Origin: an uncultured Collinsella sp.
GTDB lineage: Bacteria > Actinomycetota > Coriobacteriia > Coriobacteriales > Coriobacteriaceae
Assembly: GCA_902470805.1 (NCBI GenBank)
Contig: CABRHX010000010.1
Location: forward strand, 1-64,000
DNA length: 64,000 bases
Direction: 5' to 3'
The position numbers were made by a program, and so were the translations under genes. A model generated the notes under the pieces. That model saw only the letters and a list, made by a program, of their open reading frames with translations. It was not told the DNA's origin and ran no database searches. Positions 8,669 to 19,994 of this stretch are shown one piece after another. Every line of letters begins with the position of its first letter. Position 1 is the first letter of the stretch.

Positions 8669-9070
8669 CATCTACCGCCACAAGCGGATACCGTGCGAAC
8701 GAGAGCAAAGAAACAACGCCAGCGCGGCCAACAGAGCAGACAACCCATGAGACCAAAGAAATAGAAAAGCGCCTGCGGCCTCAGTTCCCCACCCAGGTCT
8801 AGGCGCTTTTCTTGGCACCATCGCACCACATCCGCCATCGCCTCCGGCCCGAAACTCATTAAAATGCAAGCGGGAAACGACCTCAAGATCACCAACAACA
8901 GCTTCAAGCAAGCGCTTGGGCAACTGTCACAACACGAGCGCCCATAAATAGAAGCCTATTTAAATAAGTCAGAAAGCCTTGCCACCAATTGTCATTCTGG
9001 CGCGGTCAACCGATAAGTCAAATGGCAACTAACGGGTGTCAGATATACCAATATACGCAAGATTAACTGC

Positions 9071-9076
9071 TAGAAT
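9071..9076 (+). promoter_or_regulatory. Possible -10 box for hsdR
   Basis: TAGAAT lies 54 nt before the hsdR start codon in an AT-rich stretch. No good -35 match lies upstream, so this is weak. Confidence 0.3.
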
Positions 9077-9129
9077 GCAATGGTGGACAGGCTCACCAAC
9101 GTCGTGGAAGCATAAGGTAAGGAGTGCGC

Positions 9130-12219
<3,090 letters not shown>

Positions 12220-12233
12220 GGAGTTAAAACAGC

Positions 12234-13757
12234 ATGGCTAAAAGCAAGGCTAAGGACACCAAGAAGAACACGGCCGATGTTGGCTTTGAGGACCAACTGT
12301 GGAACGCCGCAGACGTGCTGCGCGGCAACTTGGACGCTGCTGAGTACAAAAACGTCGTATTAGGCCTCATTTTCCTGAAGTACCTCTCGGACCGTTTCGA
12401 CGAACGCTATCTAGAGCTCGTCGCAGAGGGTTACGGCGACGAGGAAGATCGTGACTGCTACATGGAGCAGAATGTCTTCTTCGTTCCCGAAGAAGCACGT
12501 TGGGCGAACATCTCACAGGCGGCGCATACGCCCGAAATTGGCCAGATCATTGACAATGCCATGCGCGCCATCGAGCGCGAGAACGACAAGCTCAAAGACG
12601 TGCTGCCCAAGAACTTCGCTCGTCCCGAACTAGATAAGCGACGCTTAGGCGACGTCGTAGACTTATTCACAAACGTACAAATGACCGATAACGAGAGCGA
12701 GAAGGACCTGTTAGGGCGCGCATACGAATATTGCCTACAGAAATTCGCATCAATGGAGGGCAAAAACGCCGGTGAGTTCTATACGCCGTCGTGCATCGTG
12801 CGCACGCTAGTTGAAATCCTCCAGCCTTTCCACGGTCGTGTGTACGACCCCTGCTGCGGCAGCGGAGGCATGTTCGTGCAGTCCGCCGCCTTCGTCGAGC
12901 ACCATGGCGGCAACGTGGTACAGGACATCACTATCTTTGGCCAGGAGAGCAACCCTACCACGTGGAAGCTCGCAAAGATGAACCTCGGTATTCGCGGCAT
13001 CGAGGCCGATTTGGGCAACTATGCAGACACCTTCAGCGCCGACCAGCACAAGAATGAAAAGTTTGACTATGTGTTGGCAAACCCACCCTTCAACCTCAAG
13101 AACTGGGGCGGCGAAGCGCTGCAGGAAGACGTACGTTGGAAGTACGGCATGCCGCCCACGGGCAACGCCAACTTCGCTTGGATGCAGCATATGATTTGGC
13201 ATCTTAACGGCACGGGCAAGATTGGCCTCGTATTGGCAAACGGGTCGCTTTCGAGCCAGACGAGCGGCGAGGGCGATATCCGACGCGCTATCGTAGAGGA
13301 CGATTTGGTCGAGGGCATTGTAGCCATGCCGGGGCAGCTGTTCTACAGCACCCAAATTCCCGTGTGTCTGTGGATCCTGAACAAGAAGAAGGCTCAGTCC
13401 GGCAAGACGCTATTCATCGATGCCCGCGAAATGGGCACCATGGTCTCTCGCAAACTACGCGAGTTTACCGAAGAGGACATCAACAAAGTTGCATCCGCAT
13501 TCGACTCCTTCCGCAAGGGCGAGTTCGAGCCCGTGAAGGGGTTCAGTGCCATAGCGGATTTGGATGAAATCGCCAAGCAAGATTTCATCCTGACGCCCGG
13601 TCGCTACGTAGGCATTGCCGAGCTCGAAGACGACGGCGAGCCGTTTGAGGAGAAGATGGCACGCCTAACCAGCGAGATTTCAAAGTGCTTTGAAGAGTCC
13701 AACCGCTTGCAGGAGCAAATTAAGAAGAACTTGGAGGCGATTGGGTATGGACTCTGA
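12234..13757 (+). CDS. hsdM: Type I restriction-modification DNA methyltransferase subunit
   Basis: 507 residues. A helical N-terminal HsdM domain precedes the N6-adenine methylase core with DPCCGSGG (from Asp205, AdoMet binding) and NPPF (283-286, catalytic). It methylates adenine in the target set by HsdS and is also needed for restriction. It starts 14 nt after hsdR with AGGGAG upstream. Its last 11 nt overlap the start of the following hsdS module, so the two are translationally coupled. Confidence 0.95.
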   Translation: MAKSKAKDTKKNTADVGFEDQLWNAADVLRGNLDAAEYKNVVLGLIFLKYLSDRFDERYLELVAEGYGDEEDRDCYMEQNVFFVPEEARWANISQAAHTPEIGQIIDNAMRAIERENDKLKDVLPKNFARPELDKRRLGDVVDLFTNVQMTDNESEKDLLGRAYEYCLQKFASMEGKNAGEFYTPSCIVRTLVEILQPFHGRVYDPCCGSGGMFVQSAAFVEHHGGNVVQDITIFGQESNPTTWKLAKMNLGIRGIEADLGNYADTFSADQHKNEKFDYVLANPPFNLKNWGGEALQEDVRWKYGMPPTGNANFAWMQHMIWHLNGTGKIGLVLANGSLSSQTSGEGDIRRAIVEDDLVEGIVAMPGQLFYSTQIPVCLWILNKKKAQSGKTLFIDAREMGTMVSRKLREFTEEDINKVASAFDSFRKGEFEPVKGFSAIADLDEIAKQDFILTPGRYVGIAELEDDGEPFEEKMARLTSEISKCFEESNRLQEQIKKNLEAIGYGL

Positions 13758-14310
13758 GATCGTTCTTTCCGATGTAATTACCGATATTGCAGCAGGACCT
13801 TTTGGCTCAAATCTAAAGGTATCTTGTTTTGTCCCATCTGGTTTCCCCATTATTGATGGCGCAAATCTAAAGGGATTTAAGGTTACAGACAACCTTACGA
13901 AGTTTGTTACTGAAGAAAAAGCGAGGTCACTCTCACGTTCAATTGCTAAAAGAGGTGATGTAGTTGTCACGATCAGCGGCACACTCGGACAAATCGCCTA
14001 TATCCCAGAGGATTCTGCCTACGAAGAGTATTTGTGCTCCCAACGGCAGTTTAAGGTGACCTTCGACACTTCAAAAGTATACGTTCCATATCTCGTTTTC
14101 TATTTTCACACCAGAGAGGGACGAGGCAAGCTTCTTGCATTTGCAAATCAAACGGGAGTACCGGCCTTAGCCCAGCCAACAAAGAATTTCAAACGAATTA
14201 GGCTCGAATTGCCAGACCTCGAACAGCAGAGAAAAATAGCATTAATAGCTGAACTTCTTACAACAAAAATCGAAGCCAACGCTAAACTAAATGGCTATTT
14301 AGCTGCGTAA
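13747..14310 (+). CDS. hsdS: Expressed-locus specificity subunit, half-length in this orientation
   Basis: 187 residues, one target-recognition domain plus the conserved helical linker ending KIEANAKLNGYL, then a stop two codons later. Full HsdS proteins have two such halves (about 350 residues). The ATG at 13747 lies inside the end of hsdM. The stop arises because, right after the 16-bp site at 14287-14302, the DNA continues with the antisense of an hsdS 3' end. Inversion between this site and the one at 14881-14896 would fuse this half to a second recognition domain and give a full-length protein. As it stands it is either an off state or a half-subunit that dimerises. Confidence 0.85.
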   Translation: MDSEIVLSDVITDIAAGPFGSNLKVSCFVPSGFPIIDGANLKGFKVTDNLTKFVTEEKARSLSRSIAKRGDVVVTISGTLGQIAYIPEDSAYEEYLCSQRQFKVTFDTSKVYVPYLVFYFHTREGRGKLLAFANQTGVPALAQPTKNFKRIRLELPDLEQQRKIALIAELLTTKIEANAKLNGYLAA

Positions 14311-15340
14311 GATTGACCTTCGAGACATCGATTTCGCCTGACATGAGTTTAGGGAGAAGGGCGTCGCGGAGTGCGGCAAGCAGTTCATTTTCAATCGCAT
14401 TTGCGCAAATCGCTGAATAGTATGGCTGAAGCCGGTCGTCAAAAGCGTGCAGACTTTCTTTTGGAGGAATCGGAACCGGAAGGGCATTAAGAATCTTTGT
14501 GGTCATACTAGGAACGGCTGAACCAGAATTCATGGATGCCAGATCGAGTCGCTTGATGAACTGATATGCGTACTTTGCAACGTTGGGGCTTTTAGGCACT
14601 GCATAGAACATCGTGTCTACCGTCCAAAACTTTTCTCTAACATACATGACATTATTCAACGAACCCTTTCTTGGAACCAGGACAGATTCGCCGCTATAGA
14701 GAAAGCGATCGACGGAACGCATATAGCCACCGGAGCCATAAACGGGGATATTTCCATCATTAAGTTTTTTGTGATCCTTGCCATACCTGATCTCAAGTAG
14801 ATCCTCCAGCGTGCCCATTGGCCACTCTGCAGCTTGTTCGCCAGCCGTATAGTTTGAATACAGAACGTCGCATGCCTTTACTAAATAGCCATTTAGCTTA
14901 GCGTTGAGCTCAATTTTATTGTCTAGTAAAACCAAGACGCCAGAAATAGCGGTCTGTGTTTCGTGATCCGGAACACAGACCGGGCATAGATGAACGTGAT
15001 TGCGATTTATGCCCGGCACGGCGCTTGCAGTTAAGTAGTCTCGCCATGGAATAGTTTTGAGTAGGTAATAAACGAACTTAGGATCATTGCCCTTAAAGTC
15101 TGTCGAGTACAAAGACGTATTTAATGGCCAGCAAGCTGCATCAGAGAAAAAAACTTGGCCAATAGTTCCGTAGCGTCCAGTTACGACGCATGGACCCTTA
15201 ACGGCGGCTTCCGAATGCGTGCCCGTTTGTCCCGAAGATGAGAAAACCGGATAGGGGCCATCAACCCTGCTGCTGGAAGGGAGGTCAAACCCCCTTTTTA
15301 GATTAACAATCTCTCCCAAGGTCTTTTGCGTCCAGCTCAT
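14282..15340 (-). CDS. hsdS: Inverted, full-length type I specificity subunit
   Basis: 352 residues with two target-recognition domains. The first ends at the linker LNAKLNGYL, which encodes the recombination site at 14881-14896. The second ends with LPKLMSGEIDVSKV and QLNSHLV, whose last codons encode the site at 14287-14302 read in reverse. Its start overlaps the stop of the recombinase gene by 4 nt (ATGA), so it is cotranscribed with it and probably translated, besides serving as donor of recognition modules. The gene is AT-richer than the housekeeping background. Its 3' end overlaps the plus-strand hsdS half by 29 nt. Confidence 0.9.
   Translation of the reverse strand: MSWTQKTLGEIVNLKRGFDLPSSSRVDGPYPVFSSSGQTGTHSEAAVKGPCVVTGRYGTIGQVFFSDAACWPLNTSLYSTDFKGNDPKFVYYLLKTIPWRDYLTASAVPGINRNHVHLCPVCVPDHETQTAISGVLVLLDNKIELNAKLNGYLVKACDVLYSNYTAGEQAAEWPMGTLEDLLEIRYGKDHKKLNDGNIPVYGSGGYMRSVDRFLYSGESVLVPRKGSLNNVMYVREKFWTVDTMFYAVPKSPNVAKYAYQFIKRLDLASMNSGSAVPSMTTKILNALPVPIPPKESLHAFDDRLQPYYSAICANAIENELLAALRDALLPKLMSGEIDVSKVNLTQLNSHLV
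14287..14302 (+). repeat. hsdS recombination site A
   Basis: CTAAATGGCTATTTAG: 6-bp inverted arms around a 4-bp asymmetric centre (GGCT). It lies at the end of the expressed hsdS half and, read on the minus strand, at the end of the inverted hsdS. Confidence 0.8.
14881..14896 (-). repeat. hsdS recombination site B
   Basis: The same 16-bp word as site A in opposite orientation, coding for the central NGYL linker of the inverted hsdS. A/B inversion would fuse the expressed half to a complete second domain. Confidence 0.8.
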
Positions 15341-16293
15341 TCCAAATACTTCCTGTGCGAAGCCTTCACATTGCTCTGATTAACCATGGCGTAGTACATG
15401 GTTGTGTCTATTTTCGCATGGCCCAACAGCTTTTGCACCTGCTCTATGGGCATTCCCTTGTCGATTGCATGGGTGGCAAGCGTACGGCGAAACTTATGCG
15501 GATGAACGCGGTTGATACCGGCGCTTCTGCCTAGGTCACGTAAACGGAGTTCTATGCTCCCCACCGTAATACGTCGAGCTGAGGAATCGAGCGCGACAAA
15601 TAATGCAGGACTCTTGTCAGCACGGCTCGAAAGATATTCCGTAAGATGAAGCTTAGCGCGCGCATCGAAGTAAACGGGGCGCTGCTTATTTCCCTTTCCC
15701 ATTACAAGGCATTCGCGCTCGTGCAGATTGACATCCTTCCTGTCGAGTCGCACAAGTTCGCCAATACGCATGCCCGTCGAAGCGAGTAGATCAACGATGG
15801 CAAGATCTCGCTTGGACTCACAGGCGTCCCGCAATACCTCCAGTTCCTCATCGCTAAGCACCTCTTTGGTTACTTGAGCTGTTTTGACGCGACGAATGCG
15901 CCTTACAGGACTTTTCACAATGTAATCCTCATCTTCAAGCCACGAAAAGAAGCTCGACATGATACGACGTATATTATCGATTGTGACCTTACTAGAACCG
16001 CGTTTCACCTCGTAATCATTGAGATAGCGGCGCAAGTCGTCGCTCTCAACCTGGGTATAGGGCTTAGCAAGCGCTGTGTTCATATGCCGTAGGGTTGCCT
16101 CATAGTATGCAATGGTTTTAGGAGAGCATCCCTCGACCTCTTTAGCGGTGAGAAAGAGCGCAAGCAGATCTTGCCCTGGCTCTGTTTGTTTCGGTCCGAG
16201 TACCCGTCTAAGCGTAATGGTTAGATGTTTGAGCTGGTGTGAGTCGAGAAGGCCCTGCATTTCCGAAAGTACGGTATTGATGACAGTTTCCAC
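15337..16293 (-). CDS. Tyrosine recombinase, likely hsdS invertase
   Basis: 318 residues from the GTG at 16293, chosen because GAAAGGAA lies about 5 nt upstream; a GTG ten codons earlier (16323) has no ribosome site. An N-terminal SAM-like core-binding domain (SPKTIAYYEATLRHM) precedes the catalytic domain with Arg in TGMRIGEL, HKFRR, LLGHAKIDTTMYY and the Tyr nucleophile in that last motif. The full Arg-His-Arg-Tyr set is present. It sits between inverted hsdS modules flanked by 16-bp repeats, the setting of PsrA/CreX-type recombinases that shuffle type I specificity genes. It overlaps the downstream hsdS by 4 nt. Confidence 0.92.
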   Translation of the reverse strand: METVINTVLSEMQGLLDSHQLKHLTITLRRVLGPKQTEPGQDLLALFLTAKEVEGCSPKTIAYYEATLRHMNTALAKPYTQVESDDLRRYLNDYEVKRGSSKVTIDNIRRIMSSFFSWLEDEDYIVKSPVRRIRRVKTAQVTKEVLSDEELEVLRDACESKRDLAIVDLLASTGMRIGELVRLDRKDVNLHERECLVMGKGNKQRPVYFDARAKLHLTEYLSSRADKSPALFVALDSSARRITVGSIELRLRDLGRSAGINRVHPHKFRRTLATHAIDKGMPIEQVQKLLGHAKIDTTMYYAMVNQSNVKASHRKYLE

Positions 16294-16352
16294 GCTGTTC
16301 CTTTCGTCGAGTACGATAGCCACAGTGTGGACGGCGCGTTGTACATAGTGAA

Positions 16353-16368
16353 GTAAATGGCTATTTAG
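16353..16368 (+). repeat. hsdS recombination site C
   Basis: GTAAATGGCTATTTAG, one mismatch to site A and in the same orientation. It opens the silent cassette and lies 60 bp upstream of the recombinase start, in its promoter region. Confidence 0.75.
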
Positions 16369-17084
16369 AAGAACAGTGCGAAGCGGTTGCCAATCACGAA
16401 AAAGGTTTCGCTGTCGAACTTTCCTCGCTATGCGATTTAGTGAAAGAGAAAGCCGATTACAATGAGGCTAACTTTGATACCTACGTTTCAACAGAGTCTC
16501 TGCTCCCTGGCAAGAAGGGTAGGCAGGCACCATCGTCCCTGCCCCAAACCGGAAAAGTTACAGTTTACAAGGCCAGAGACATTCTGATTTCGAACATTCG
16601 CCCATACTTTAAAAAGATCTGGTACGCAGACCGAACTGGAACCTGCTCGGGTGATGTCCTAGTGTTTAGAGCCAAGCAACCTGAGCAGTCCGGTTACCTC
16701 TATTCATGCATGCGCAGCGATGCTTTCTTCGATTACATCATGAAGAGCGCAAAGGGCACAAAGATGCCAAGAGGGGACAAAAAGCAGATGCTCACTTATA
16801 AAGTTGCAAGTAATCCAAGTGGAGCAACCGTTGATTTTATTGAATCAGCGCTTAGCCAAGCATCGAGCTCAAGTAAAGAGAAACACAGTCTCGCCGCTCT
16901 TCGCGACGTTCTCCTCCCTAAATTAATGTCAGGAGAAATCGACGTCTCAAAGGTCGATCTTAAGCAGCTAAATAGCCATTTAGCTAAGTCTCTACGGCAG
17001 CTCGGACGCCATGTCTCGCCGCACAAAAACGGGGCGGCCCGCACTCCTGCGAGCCGCCCCGTGCCCCTAGCTATCGCGTCATAA
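16356..17084 (+). CDS. Silent hsdS module (second recognition domain, no own start)
   Basis: From site C the frame reads NGYLEEQCEAVANHEKGF, then one target-recognition domain, the closing LPKLMSGEIDVSKV, and QLNSHL at site D. There is no ribosome site or proper start codon (a GTG at 16440 is internal). This is a module C-terminal to the central linker, waiting to be joined to a first half. After site D the frame merely runs on through the neighbouring terminator to 17084, so the genuine module ends near 16985. The last 90 bp are near-identical, in inverted orientation, to 14287-14375. Confidence 0.75.
   Translation, partial: NGYLEEQCEAVANHEKGFAVELSSLCDLVKEKADYNEANFDTYVSTESLLPGKKGRQAPSSLPQTGKVTVYKARDILISNIRPYFKKIWYADRTGTCSGDVLVFRAKQPEQSGYLYSCMRSDAFFDYIMKSAKGTKMPRGDKKQMLTYKVASNPSGATVDFIESALSQASSSSKEKHSLAALRDVLLPKLMSGEIDVSKVDLKQLNSHLAKSLRQLGRHVSPHKNGAARTPASRPVPLAIAS
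16968..16983 (-). repeat. hsdS recombination site D
   Basis: The same 16-bp word as site B, in minus orientation, at the 3' end of the silent module. Confidence 0.8.
17024..17060 (-). terminator. Terminator of the zinc-ribbon gene
   Basis: GGGGCGGC (17031-17038) pairs with GCCGCCCC (17053-17060), with an inner CGCA/TGCG pairing. On the minus strand it is followed by GTTTTTG. Confidence 0.8.
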
Positions 17085-17104
17085 GGCTAACCAGCGCCAC
17101 TCCC

Positions 17105-18442
17105 CTACTTACCAAATATCGCGCCAAACAAACCCTTGCGTTTGGGCTTTTCCTCTCGGTAGGAACCCTCGGCAGCTGCCGCCGCCTGCCGCGGTTGCTC
17201 ACCGCCTCCTCGGCGCACGATCTGGTATAGGAACGGCGATTTAACGTATTTGACCTCGATGGGCGTGGCGTGCACGGTGCTTTCGCTCGACAGCATCACG
17301 TTGGGATTGAGCGGTGCCACCACATGCGTCTCGCGTTTGTCGCTAAACACCACCGCGGCCGCGCGACCCGTCTGGCCGTTCACGGCAATGCGCACCTGCT
17401 CGCCATCGCGGCCGTCCGTCGCCGGACGATCGACAAAGTAGACCGGCACCATCACCAGGCCGTCCTTGTGCTTGCGAGCCTTGCGCGCCCACGTGCGGAT
17501 GCTCTTTTTATTGAGCCCCAACACCGCCTCGGCATCGTTGCCGGCAATATCGAGCGCCAGCTTATCAATAACCACCTGGTCCTTGGTGGACACATCGACG
17601 GAAACGACGCGGAAGTCACCTTCCTGCATGGCGGGATCGAACGGCCCCACCTTGCCAAAGTCCCACGGCTCCAAAATGCCCATAAGACGAACATCCAGGT
17701 AGTTGGCCCTGGGATATGCCCAGTCGAGCACCTCGTAGTACACCAGGGTCTCCTTGCTCAGGCCCTTGCCCGGGAAGGACGCCATCATGCGCAAATCCGC
17801 GAGCGCCATGGGGAAATAGAAGAGCATCATGTCATTTTGGATCGCGTCTTCCACGTCATGCCCGGCTAAGGCCTCCGGGTACTGGCGCACCAACTGCAGC
17901 GCGTTGGCACGTGCCTGCTGCGGCGATATCTCACAGGGGACGCCCTGTTCGGGAACGTATTCGGCACCCACGCCCATGGTCAGGCGCTTACTAAACGTGC
18001 CGGGCTTGAGAAGGTCAGCCATACCGATTTTGTTGCCGCATGACGGGCACTCAAACACGCGCTGGGTCGATGACCCCTCAAAGGACGCGCCGCAGAAGGG
18101 GCAGGGAATGCTCACGTGCGTCGCCTCTTGGAACTCCTGCGCCGTGCCGCGGTCCTCCCACAACAGATGCTCCAGAACCGACTGATTGCGCCAGTGCGCA
18201 TTGAAGAAATACCAGTCCGGGTCCTCCGGGCGCTCGAGCTGCGAGACGTGCGTGAGCTTGAGCAGCCCATCAACCACCGTCAGCGGCGTATGACGGATAC
18301 CTAGGGCGCTCTTGGGCTCCCCCGCATCGGCCTGCCACGGAACGACCGTGCCGCAATAGGCGCACTCAAAGCTGCGCTTTGCCTGGTGCGAATACATGGG
18401 GCCGCCGCAGTTTTGGCATTTAATGGCAAACATCTCGTCCAT
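17105..18442 (-). CDS. Double zinc-ribbon protein of unknown function
   Basis: 445 residues. Two Cys4 zinc ribbons are visible: C9-x2-C12 with C27-x2-C30, and a second CPFC/CPSC pair near 113-134. The rest is a soluble alpha/beta region with no motif I recognise, ending in a basic tail (KPKRKGLFGAIFGK). No signal peptide or membrane segment. AAAGGAGG lies upstream of the ATG. It is a single-gene unit with its own terminator, divergent from the CDF transporter. The ribbons suggest nucleic-acid or protein binding; function unknown. Confidence 0.85.
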   Translation of the reverse strand: MDEMFAIKCQNCGGPMYSHQAKRSFECAYCGTVVPWQADAGEPKSALGIRHTPLTVVDGLLKLTHVSQLERPEDPDWYFFNAHWRNQSVLEHLLWEDRGTAQEFQEATHVSIPCPFCGASFEGSSTQRVFECPSCGNKIGMADLLKPGTFSKRLTMGVGAEYVPEQGVPCEISPQQARANALQLVRQYPEALAGHDVEDAIQNDMMLFYFPMALADLRMMASFPGKGLSKETLVYYEVLDWAYPRANYLDVRLMGILEPWDFGKVGPFDPAMQEGDFRVVSVDVSTKDQVVIDKLALDIAGNDAEAVLGLNKKSIRTWARKARKHKDGLVMVPVYFVDRPATDGRDGEQVRIAVNGQTGRAAAVVFSDKRETHVVAPLNPNVMLSSESTVHATPIEVKYVKSPFLYQIVRRGGGEQPRQAAAAAEGSYREEKPKRKGLFGAIFGK

Positions 18443-18702
18443 GGAAACGTCCTCCTTTGCACAGGGCTGTCGACATTAAGTATGTCGAGCAAATCGACGC
18501 GTGCCCATACCCATGTGGCCCAAAATGGGGCACTCGGTCGGACGGGAAGGCGCAGTGAACTCGATGTCGCGCGGGCAGTCGTCCCCTCCGCCACGCGCCC
18601 GTTAGCTCCAGCAGACCATTGCTGCATTTTCTGAGCATCGGTACACGTTGCGTCTGCGCGAGCTACACTATCCCCTTAAACATGATTGTGAGGACGATCG
18701 TT

Positions 18703-19884
18703 ATGCTATTTGTAAATCGGCTGGTACATACGCTTGTTCCCGGCAGCGAGGGCGAGCCGGTCGATACAACCTGTCGCACTAACGCGGGTTTTGCCGCAAG
18801 CCTCATTTGCATCGGCCTCAACATCACGCTGTGCCTGGCCAAGGGCATAGCTGGTCTGCTCGCGGGCTCCGTCTCGCTTATCGCCGATGCCTTCAACAAC
18901 CTTTCCGACGCCTCGAGCAACATCGTGAGCCTGCTCGGATTCCGCCTTGCCAGCCGCCCGGCCGACGAGGGGCACCCCTATGGTCACGGCCGCTACGAGT
19001 ACCTCGCCGGCTTGTTTGTCGCCGTTCTCGTTTGCGCCGTCGGCATCAACCTGATCTTGGAGTCGGTCACCAAGATCATCAAGCCCTCCCCCACCGCGTA
19101 TTCGGCGCTCTCCATGGCAGCCCTTGTCCTGTCCATGCTCGTCAAGTTTTGGATGGCGGCGTTCAACCGCACGCTGGGCAACCGCATCGATTCCGAGACG
19201 CTTATCGCCACGGCGCAGGACTCCAAGAATGACGTCATCACCTCGGCCTCGGTCCTGGCCGCAGCGCTTATTTCGCAGACGACCAGCTTTGACCTCGATG
19301 GCTGGGCGGGCCTGGGCGTGGGCATCTTCATCTGCATCAGCGGCATGGGCCTGGTGCGCGACGCCATCAGCCCGCTGTTGGGGCAAGCGCCCGACCCCAA
19401 GCTCGTCCAGGCAATCCGCGACAAGATCATGTCGTATCCGCAGGTCTTGGGCACGCACGACCTCATGGTGCACGACTACGGTCCCGGCCGCCAGTTTGCC
19501 AGCGCACACGTGGAAATGCCCGGCGAGGGCGATGCGTTTGAACATCACGAGATCCTGGACACCATCGAGCACGATATCAAACGGCAGATGGGCATCGGTA
19601 TCACGCTGCACTGCGACCCCATCGCCACCACCGGCGACGACCTGCGTGGCTGGGTCAAGCGCGGCATAGCGCAAATCGACCCCACGCTCTCCATCCATGA
19701 CCTGCACGAGCACGACGGGTTCGTTTCGTTTGACCTGGTGCGTCCCGACGGCTTTGACATATCCGACGAGGAGCTGCTGGAGCTCGTCACGCGCATCGTG
19801 CACGAGCGCCGGCCCGATGCCTCGTGCGTCGTCACATTTGACTCGGGCTTCAGCTCGCCCGACCGTCCGGCCGAGCAGCTGTAA
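18703..19884 (+). CDS. Cation diffusion facilitator family transporter
   Basis: 393 residues. Membrane helices fill the first 220 residues, with the CDF metal-site pattern SLIADAFNNLSDA and HPYGHGRYEYLAGL, followed by the cytoplasmic dimerisation domain with His-rich HDLMVHDYG. CDF proteins export Zn, Mn, Fe or Cd in exchange for protons. The ATG at 18703 is preceded by GTGAGGA; a longer frame to 18619 lacks a ribosome site. A tail of about 90 residues beyond the normal dimerisation domain looks like a second similar domain. The metal cannot be told from sequence alone. Confidence 0.92.
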   Translation: MLFVNRLVHTLVPGSEGEPVDTTCRTNAGFAASLICIGLNITLCLAKGIAGLLAGSVSLIADAFNNLSDASSNIVSLLGFRLASRPADEGHPYGHGRYEYLAGLFVAVLVCAVGINLILESVTKIIKPSPTAYSALSMAALVLSMLVKFWMAAFNRTLGNRIDSETLIATAQDSKNDVITSASVLAAALISQTTSFDLDGWAGLGVGIFICISGMGLVRDAISPLLGQAPDPKLVQAIRDKIMSYPQVLGTHDLMVHDYGPGRQFASAHVEMPGEGDAFEHHEILDTIEHDIKRQMGIGITLHCDPIATTGDDLRGWVKRGIAQIDPTLSIHDLHEHDGFVSFDLVRPDGFDISDEELLELVTRIVHERRPDASCVVTFDSGFSSPDRPAEQL

Positions 19885-19892
19885 TCGACAGC

Positions 19893-19965
19893 AAAACGGG
19901 TCGCAGGACCGCCGACCAACGCGCCTACGCGCCCGGTCACGCGATCCTGCGTCCCGTTTTTGTTT
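19893..19965 (+). terminator. Terminator after the CDF gene
   Basis: AAAACGGG with CCCGTTTT encloses an extended CGCAGGA/TCCTGCG pairing and ends in TTTTTGTTT. It may also serve the convergent minus-strand gene. Confidence 0.75.
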
Positions 19966-19994
19966 GCACTGCTAAGGCTCTAGCCGCTCGAGCG

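Larger units (their letters stand above)
8262..9129. other. Long mostly non-coding stretch before hsdR
   Basis: 868 nt with only a 30-codon candidate gene (8405-8497) and three hairpins: 8522-8547, 8629-8659, and a long-looped 12-bp stem near 8765-8811 (AGAAAAGCGCCT with its complement). Overlapping minus-strand frames of 81 and 83 codons at 8662-8923 lack good ribosome sites and are not called. The right end carries the hsdR promoter region. Confidence 0.5.

Noticed and set aside
8662..8923. Two overlapping minus-strand frames of 81 and 83 codons
   Set aside because: No good ribosome site; they run over a 12-bp stem and have odd Trp/Cys-rich composition. Too weak to call.
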